Source of the DNA: an uncultured Prevotella sp.
GTDB lineage: Bacteria > Bacteroidota > Bacteroidia > Bacteroidales > Bacteroidaceae
Assembly (NCBI GenBank): GCA_945875635.1
Contig: CAMCLD010000008.1
Location: forward strand, 1-64,000
DNA: 64,000 bases
Direction of reading: 5' to 3'
In this document: positions 58,030 through 64,000 of the stretch, one piece after another
How positions within the stretch are numbered: position 1 is the first letter of the stretch
How the letters are laid out: each line of letters starts with the position of its first letter
Translations under genes and position numbers: made by a program
Notes under the pieces: generated by a model
What the model saw: the letters and a program-made list of their open reading frames with translations, nothing else
Database searches by the model: none
What the model was told of the DNA's origin: nothing

Positions 58030-58096
58030 GTTTCCTTGACAAATTGTTGACAAGCAGCATGTCAGAGATATGTGAAATTTAAGTTAGAAACATACA
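58030..58096 (+). repeat. Oriented intergenic repeat, degenerate hairpin variant, upstream of HAD gene
   Basis: GACAAATTGTTGACAAGCAGCATGTCAGAGATATGTGAAATTTAAGTT. Confidence 0.55.
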
Positions 58097-58720
58097 ATGA
58101 TAAAGAATCTGATTTTTGATTTTGGTGGAGTCGTCATAACGATAGACCAGCCCCAAGCGGTAAGACGCTTCAAGGAAATAGGACTCCTGAATGCGGAACA
58201 GCAACTGGACCCATACACCCAGTCGGGTATATTCGGAGATTTGGAAAGGGGCGTGATATCAGCTGAAGAATTCAGGATAAGGCTTGGCGAGATAGTAGGC
58301 AGAGAACTGAAACATGAAGAATGCGGATATGCATGGCGTGGCTACTGTGGAGGCTTGCCAGAAAGAAACCTCAAGACTTTACTTCGATTGAGAACTGAAG
58401 GCTATAGGTTGATTTTGCTCTCAAACACCAATCCATACATGATGGAATGGGCAGACAGTGACAGTTTCGATGGCAATGGACATCCTGTTGGCTATTATTT
58501 CGATGCTATGTATAGAAGCTTCGAACTTGGTTTCATGAAGCCTGAGGAGATATTCTTCCGCCATATAATCAAGGAAGAGAACATTATGCCTTGTGAATCC
58601 CTGTTCGTTGACGATGGTCTGAATAACGTTAAGGCAGCAGGCAAACTGGGATTTCATACCTATTGTCCGGAAAATGGGACTGACTGGACAGAAACGATTT
58701 ACGAATATCTGAAGAGGTAG
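58097..58720 (+). CDS. HAD-family hydrolase
   Basis: NLIFDFGGVVITID, LILLSNTNPYMMEW, FVDDGLNNVKAAGKLGFHTY. Confidence 0.87.
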   Translation: MIKNLIFDFGGVVITIDQPQAVRRFKEIGLLNAEQQLDPYTQSGIFGDLERGVISAEEFRIRLGEIVGRELKHEECGYAWRGYCGGLPERNLKTLLRLRTEGYRLILLSNTNPYMMEWADSDSFDGNGHPVGYYFDAMYRSFELGFMKPEEIFFRHIIKEENIMPCESLFVDDGLNNVKAAGKLGFHTYCPENGTDWTETIYEYLKR

Positions 58721-58801
58721 CTTCACGCTAATGTGTTTCCTTAGGGGTAGATGAGAGATTCTTAAAAACTTTATAACTTGATAATCAAAATCGAATTACT
58801 C

Positions 58802-59434
58802 ATGTATAACGATATCAGCATAATGCATCTTGTTCAGCAGATAGTGGAGATATTGGGGACTTTTGCATTTGCTATCTCTGGCATTCGCCATGCCGCAGCC
58901 AAGAGTTTCGACTGGTTCGGAGGTTATATGTGTGGCTTTGCCGTGGCAATAGGTGGCGGCACCATACGTGACGTAATGCTTGGCACTCGTCCTTTCTGGA
59001 TGGCAGATCCATTATATGTGCTGTGTACCGCTGCTGCGCTACTTACGGTGGTACTGTTCGGGCGTTTCATGAGACGGCTTCAGAATACATGGTTCGTCTT
59101 CGATACTTTTGGACTTGCTCTTTTCACTATTGCCGGAACACAGAAGAGTCTTGATTTTGGATGCTCCTATTGGGTGGCTGTCATTATGGGATGCATAACA
59201 GGAGCAGCAGGTGGAGTCATACGTGACGTCTTGCTGAACAATGTGCCAGTCATCTTCCATAAGGAGATTTATGCCATGGCAAGTGTGGCTGGCGGTGTGG
59301 CATATTGTGGATTGCTGCTTGCAGGCATTGATGCCATCCTTTCCGTGATAGTGGCGTTTGTGACGGTGTGCGCCATCCGGTTCCTTGCAGTGAGATACCA
59401 CATATCCCTTCCTATCCTTCGTCCGCAGGAATGA
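58802..59434 (+). CDS. TRIC-like/YadS-family membrane protein
   Basis: Two glycine-rich repeats GGYMCGFAVAIGGGTIRDVMLG and MGCITGAAGGVIRDVLLNNVP. Confidence 0.87.
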   Translation: MYNDISIMHLVQQIVEILGTFAFAISGIRHAAAKSFDWFGGYMCGFAVAIGGGTIRDVMLGTRPFWMADPLYVLCTAAALLTVVLFGRFMRRLQNTWFVFDTFGLALFTIAGTQKSLDFGCSYWVAVIMGCITGAAGGVIRDVLLNNVPVIFHKEIYAMASVAGGVAYCGLLLAGIDAILSVIVAFVTVCAIRFLAVRYHISLPILRPQE

Positions 59435-59447
59435 CATGACAAGCTAA

Positions 59448-59484
59448 GAGGCTGCGACAAAATAGATTTCTATGACACAGCCTC
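59448..59484 (+). terminator. Hairpin after TRIC-like gene, terminator-like
   Basis: GAGGCTGCGACA...TGACACAGCCTC; no strong T-tract. Confidence 0.5.
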
Positions 59485-59507
59485 AATGAAATGTATCGGT
59501 CGTAAAT

Positions 59508-59732
59508 AACGTGAGTTCGACGAATCTAATTCATCGAACTCACGTTATCTTAGTATAAGCTTTGCCTAAATGTCTATGAATATATGTTGCTTTTCATGCA
59601 AAGCTTTGCGTTGCCACTTGCAAAGCTTTGCGTTGCCACTTGCAAAGCTTTGCGTTGCCTCTTGCAAAGCATTGCATTGCCACTTGCAAAGCATTGCAAT
59701 AACCATTGTCTTGAATTCATCGAACTCATGTT
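59508..59732. mobile_element. Candidate MITE-like element bounded by inverted AACGTGAGTTCGACGAAT / ATTCATCGAACTCATGTT
   Basis: Terminal inverted repeats with a third internal copy at 59529-59548; flanking AAAT at 59504-59507 and 59733-59736. Confidence 0.5.
59599..59698 (+). repeat. 22-bp tandem array CAAAGCTTTGCGTTGCCACTTG, about 4.5 units
   Basis: Units at 59599, 59621, 59643, 59665 and partial 59687; each has GCAAAGCTTTGC or the variant GCAAAGCATTGC. Confidence 0.95.
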
Positions 59733-59837
59733 AAATAATGACGTTCTCGTTAAGCCAAATGAGCAGAGGCCTAGCTTGCTTTGACTATGCTGAGTCGTGA
59801 CGGAAGAAGACAAAGTCAAAAGGTGCATTAATGTGAA

Positions 59838-60095
59838 TTACTTGCCTACTGGATGGTAGCTATCACGTTCGTCCATGAGATATGCTACACCATTTTCCAG
59901 CAGGAATACCTGTAGCTCACCGAAATATCCTGTCTCGCTTCTCAGGTCTGCCAATGCCTCAGCAGCTTCCTCCCTTGTGGGATATTTCTTTGCTTCCTCA
60001 ATGGTATGGCAGAACTTTAATATCTTAGCAGCTTTCTCGAACGCTGCTACCCATTCGTTGCGAATACGCTCGCCCACAATAAATTGCTCTTTCAT
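59838..60095 (-). CDS. Small hypothetical protein
   Basis: 85 aa with ordinary composition: MKEQFIVGERIRNEWVAAFEKAAKILKFCHTIEEAKKYPTREEAAEALADLRSETGYFGELQVFLLENG. Confidence 0.55.
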   Translation of the reverse strand: MKEQFIVGERIRNEWVAAFEKAAKILKFCHTIEEAKKYPTREEAAEALADLRSETGYFGELQVFLLENGVAYLMDERDSYHPVGK

Positions 60096-60256
60096 ATATA
60101 TTATCGTTAAGGTTTAAGTATATCGCAAAAGTACAAAAACTTTCTGTAACACCTGTCAATAAATTAGCAAAAAAACGTATTAGTAACAATTTTTATAATA
60201 TGTACTAAAGTTTTTTCTCAAACCTCAAGGAAACGACTTGTCAACTTCTCAACGAA

Positions 60257-61645
60257 TTATTTGCCAAATGGAATGTTTATACCAACACTTACATTTCCTC
60301 TTCCAGACAGCGGCAGACCCTGTTTCGCCAGCTTTCCAAGGGTGTGGTCCATGCCCAGGAACATGCTGAAGCCTGATGTGTGCAAGTCAAGAAGCCATCC
60401 AAAACTTGCTCCGTAAGTGCCAAGTGCCATGTTTGCAGTAGCTGACAAAACCTTGCAAGGTGATACGTTGGCAGAAAGCCGGAAGTCAGTCCAAGAATAT
60501 TTTCCTGCCATGCGCGTGCTGTTCATAAGTCCGAATGACAGCTTGTCATAGAAGTCAGGAGTATATTCCACGCCAAGGTTCATCGTCGCTGCAAGAGCTT
60601 TGGAGCGGCTTCCCTGATTGCCGTTGTCCTGTAGCTCATATAGGGTAGAAAGACCTTCTGTAAGGCGGTCCATTTCATTATCGAAAGAGTTTGAGGCATC
60701 ATCATCTACATTGAAGTTGTACTCCGTAGTGTTGATTGTCCTGTCTCCGTTTGTTGATGCCACATAGTTCTTGCTGTAGCCAATGAAACCAAGGTCGAGG
60801 AGAGCAGCAGAGAATGTCCAGTTCTTGTCTAACTTGTACTCGGCACCAAGGTCGAAAGCAAGACCAAAGCCGCATACTCCCCACTTGTCATCCTTTATGC
60901 CACTGACATATTGGTGGACGGAAGTCTCTCCCTCCGGTCCTCTTTCCTTTTCCTCTATCTCATACGCCATGCTCTTGATGCTGGTGTTTATCTGGGCATT
61001 GGTGACGCCTGTCCATTCGTTTTCTGAAAGGGTTAGTTGTGCCCTGTTTATTTTTGCATCGATATTGGCTATGCCAAAGAGCAACTTCAGTTTTGCACCT
61101 ATGCGCAGCTTCTTGTTTATCTGTCTGCTGTGTCCGAGTGCCAATTCTGCATAAGCGTTGGCATTGGCGTCAAAGCCTTCAATGTCGTATGTCTTGTTTT
61201 CAAGTCCTTCCTTTACCATCCGCAGCAATGTGCCTGGTACATTCGCATCAATACTTTGGCGTGCATTCAATTCTACTGTGTTATATCCTCCAAAAGCCTT
61301 GAATCCTGCTCCAAGAATCTGCACTTTCAGGTCTTCTGTAATCTTGTTCTTGTCGTTTACTCCAGACAGGAATTCTTCTGTGCTCACATTGGGGTTGAGG
61401 AATAGGGCTGTCCGTCCATTGACGTTGTACAGGATGTCGTCCACTGCAATGTTGCTGTTCATGCCCACATTGATGTTGCCCAATCCCGGTATCGCCACAT
61501 AGTTCTTTTCATTGGCAAACGCAGGGTTGAGGTCGTGGCGGTACTGGTAGCCATCGTTGAAATAGCCGGAGTTAAGGTTTTGTGCTGTTGCTGTTGCTGT
61601 AATGCCAATGAGCATGACAGACATAATTGATTTTATATTTTTCAT
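60257..61645 (-). CDS. DUF5723-like secreted outer-membrane beta-barrel candidate
   Basis: MKNIKSIMSVMLIGITATATAQNLNSGYFNDGYQYRHDLNPAFAN; start chosen downstream of 61711. Confidence 0.7.
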   Translation of the reverse strand: MKNIKSIMSVMLIGITATATAQNLNSGYFNDGYQYRHDLNPAFANEKNYVAIPGLGNINVGMNSNIAVDDILYNVNGRTALFLNPNVSTEEFLSGVNDKNKITEDLKVQILGAGFKAFGGYNTVELNARQSIDANVPGTLLRMVKEGLENKTYDIEGFDANANAYAELALGHSRQINKKLRIGAKLKLLFGIANIDAKINRAQLTLSENEWTGVTNAQINTSIKSMAYEIEEKERGPEGETSVHQYVSGIKDDKWGVCGFGLAFDLGAEYKLDKNWTFSAALLDLGFIGYSKNYVASTNGDRTINTTEYNFNVDDDASNSFDNEMDRLTEGLSTLYELQDNGNQGSRSKALAATMNLGVEYTPDFYDKLSFGLMNSTRMAGKYSWTDFRLSANVSPCKVLSATANMALGTYGASFGWLLDLHTSGFSMFLGMDHTLGKLAKQGLPLSGRGNVSVGINIPFGK

Positions 61646-61694
61646 ACTAATAGTCATTTTTTTGTTGGGGAAATGTGATATGGGAGGCTGTATG

Positions 61695-63452
61695 TCAGAA
61701 TTCATCCTCATAGTATCCTGTTACCGTTGCCTTGAGATTCTCGACGAACATCTTCATTTCTGGTGCGAGGGCAGTGTTGCTTCCAACATTCTTTAGTCTT
61801 ACGTCGAGACGGATGCCGTCAAGGTGCTGTATGGTACCATCGATGGTCACTTCTACCAGCTGTCCTTGCGCATTGCTGTCAAGGTTAACGGTATTTGAGG
61901 TGACTCCCTGTATTACATCTCCGCTCTTATCGACAGGCAGTACCTTAAGCTCTCCTTCAAAAGGCACCTCCGTCGTGGCTTCGAATCTTACAAACAGTTT
62001 GTTTATAGTCATCTTGTCCACGTCCTCGTCGTTCCATCCATCTATGATGTCTGAATATTTTATTGTGGAAGCATCGTTTAGTTGCAGAGGCGCATAGAAA
62101 GTATATTTTCCCTCTACGGGACTAAGGTCGCTTCCAAGCTGTAGCTTCTCTATGTCCGTTTCTCTTATTACAGGGTCTATGACGTCAACGTCAATCTTTG
62201 TAGGAATGCCATGTCCGTTGACATCAAGCACATTGCCCAGAGTCGCGAACTCTACCCATTGTGGGTTGTCATATCCCTCTACATAATGACTTGGCTGTTT
62301 TGGGGAAAGAACATACTGATTGTTTGTGTTGTCCTTGTTGGTCGTAAGTTTGTCAAGTATGTATTTTGCATTTTCGTTGTTGCGTATTGATGTGAGTTCA
62401 ATTCTTGACTCCAAGTCCATAACCTCACCGGCTGGCATGTAGCTTCTCAAAGGATTGTTGAGAGAGAGGAATAGCTGTGGATTGGCAATGGTGATAGATG
62501 TTCCTTCCTGGCTGAGCAGGTCAGGCAGACTCTTTATTTCTATAGGATTGATGTTGACATTATCTACTTCATGCTCTATTTTTCCGGAGAACTGCTCCAC
62601 TTTTATGGCGTCGATGGATGGTGCCAGGTGGAATTTGATGCGTGCAGGCAGTGTGCGGTCCGCATAGATGTTCACCCTTCCTTCCAAGACCCTTATCTCG
62701 TCCTCGTAAACAAAATGATGTGTATTGCTGTTGAACATGATGTTTTTCTGTGTTGCGTCAATGCCGGTAACGTTGAGGGTGACAGACATTTCTCCTTTTG
62801 TGTTAGGTTTGAGCGTCTCACCATTTGAGAATGTCAGTAATCCTGTTGTAGAATCATATTTTCCTGCGCTTGATGTGCCTTTGAGTCCTTTTGGGAACTG
62901 TATTACAAGCCCTTCAACGAGTGTGTGTTCCAATGTTGATGCGTCAAGACCTGATATCGTAATTTTGTTGGTAAATACAGTTTTTACCCCAAGTTCTTTA
63001 ATTGCTACGATAGACTTGTCAACATTTGTCGCTTCGGATTTGAAATGTGTCGGTTCGCAGGATATGTCATAATAAGCTGTCAATCCCCCTGTGACGGCAG
63101 CCGCATTCCTTAGATCTTGTAAGTCCAGTGTGCTGACTATGGGATTGATAGTTGGTTTTGAAGATGTGAAAGAGGCAATGTTGACAGGGTCGGACTTGAA
63201 ATCTCCTTCTTTCCTCACGGCATATATTACAGAACCGTCTGGTTGGACAACTTCCTCTATTTCGCTGTCATCGTCCAGGTCAAGGACCTGACTTAATGTT
63301 ATGTCATCGATGTTGATGGGAACAATAAGGTCTTTGACTTGCAGCCTTGATGTGGTGTCGATGTTGCTTAGGTCATAGTCGTTGTCAATACATGAAGCCA
63401 GACATAATGAAATGGCTGAAAGCCCGGCAAGCAAATAATGTTTTTTTCTCAT
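61695..63452 (-). CDS. Large Bacteroidales lipoprotein, function unknown
   Basis: Lipobox LCLASCIDNDYDLSNIDTT; beta-rich; upstream promoter-like sequence at 63603-63633. Confidence 0.7.
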   Translation of the reverse strand: MRKKHYLLAGLSAISLCLASCIDNDYDLSNIDTTSRLQVKDLIVPINIDDITLSQVLDLDDDSEIEEVVQPDGSVIYAVRKEGDFKSDPVNIASFTSSKPTINPIVSTLDLQDLRNAAAVTGGLTAYYDISCEPTHFKSEATNVDKSIVAIKELGVKTVFTNKITISGLDASTLEHTLVEGLVIQFPKGLKGTSSAGKYDSTTGLLTFSNGETLKPNTKGEMSVTLNVTGIDATQKNIMFNSNTHHFVYEDEIRVLEGRVNIYADRTLPARIKFHLAPSIDAIKVEQFSGKIEHEVDNVNINPIEIKSLPDLLSQEGTSITIANPQLFLSLNNPLRSYMPAGEVMDLESRIELTSIRNNENAKYILDKLTTNKDNTNNQYVLSPKQPSHYVEGYDNPQWVEFATLGNVLDVNGHGIPTKIDVDVIDPVIRETDIEKLQLGSDLSPVEGKYTFYAPLQLNDASTIKYSDIIDGWNDEDVDKMTINKLFVRFEATTEVPFEGELKVLPVDKSGDVIQGVTSNTVNLDSNAQGQLVEVTIDGTIQHLDGIRLDVRLKNVGSNTALAPEMKMFVENLKATVTGYYEDEF

Positions 63453-63602
63453 ATTAGATATAGACTTTAGTAGGTTGTCAAAAGGTGTAGGCTACTTCGT
63501 GGTATGCATTACCAGACGAAAAGCCAAATAGTTGTATCTGCCAGATAGTTCAATCGTATTAGTGCCAGAAGGCAATAATCTGTTAAGTCATAGCTGACAT
63601 TG

Positions 63603-63633
63603 CAAAATTAATAAAAATTTTTTAATAAGCAAT
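63603..63633 (-). promoter_or_regulatory. Bacteroidetes-type promoter for the 585-aa lipoprotein gene
   Basis: Minus strand ATTG-N19-TAATTTTG. Confidence 0.6.
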
Positions 63634-63683
63634 GTTTTTTTTGCATTTATTGTCCTATAATACTACTTTTCTGTTTTATTATG

Positions 63684-64000
63684 TCAGAACGATAGCTTTG
63701 ACAATCTTTCCCTAAGTTCATGGGCAAGGCTCTTTCTGATGGAAAGTGTTATGGTGCATGTGTTGTCAAAGTCTTGCGATACAATGCGTGGAGACATTTC
63801 CTTTACCACACGCATGACACTGTTCATCATGGGATAGGAGAAAGAATAAGTTACGGTTTCCTCTACCTGCCTTGTCTCTATTTCGGCTGACGCTATGGCT
63901 TCGGCTGCAGCTGTCTTGTATGCAACGATGAGACCTCCTGTACCCAAGTTCACTCCACCGTAATATCGTATCACCACGATTAGTATGTCAGTTAGTTCAT
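63684..64000 (-). CDS. yigZ: YigZ/IMPACT-family protein, C-terminal part, truncated by the window edge
   Basis: Frame stays open upstream of 63977 (ELTDILIVVIRYYGGVNLGTGGLIVAYKTAAAEAI), matching the YigZ RYFGG-GxGGL signature. Confidence 0.85.
   Translation of the reverse strand, partial: ELTDILIVVIRYYGGVNLGTGGLIVAYKTAAAEAIASAEIETRQVEETVTYSFSYPMMNSVMRVVKEMSPRIVSQDFDNTCTITLSIRKSLAHELRERLSKLSF

Noticed and set aside
59599-59698. CRISPR array
   Set aside because: Units are contiguous with no spacers, and no cas genes are present.
59574-59828. 84-aa ORF (FASGNAKLC repeats) as a protein-coding gene
   Set aside because: Generated by the 22-bp tandem array; plus-strand ORF shows the same artefact; no credible start context.

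Overview
Chromosomal window from a Bacteroidales genome, Prevotella-like by gene families and by TTTG-N19-TAnnTTTG promoters. About 55 protein-coding genes are supported; no rRNA, tRNA, CRISPR array or intact IS was recognised. Recognisable blocks are: proA-argF'; a chorismatase/Rid-like gene + DUF6057-like membrane gene + CXXCH lipoprotein cassette; a menaquinone locus (thioesterase-menF-menD-menB, menC, and menE-aroB on the opposite strand); DUF1599-DoxX-tpiA-SPOR-folE; an RND efflux operon; ftsX-DUF3098-uppP-truB-queA-folK; a pectate lyase; tandem acyl-CoA ligase paralogues; lepA; smpB; metH; and a C-terminal fragment of yigZ. Most of the unexplained signal is intergenic: (i) a dispersed, gene-oriented modular repeat with a covarying hairpin and a GCGAAACTTRAATTAT-like core; (ii) an octamer repeat family (RTRAGGTT), one copy of which covers the start of a lipoprotein gene and could make it phase-variable; (iii) a roughly 225-bp MITE-like element containing a 22-bp palindromic tandem array; (iv) a duplicated operator-like inverted repeat over the promoter and start codon of an acyl-CoA ligase; (v) a tandemly duplicated promoter upstream of ftsX. 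Product calls come from reading motifs and recalled family resemblance; no database searches were run.
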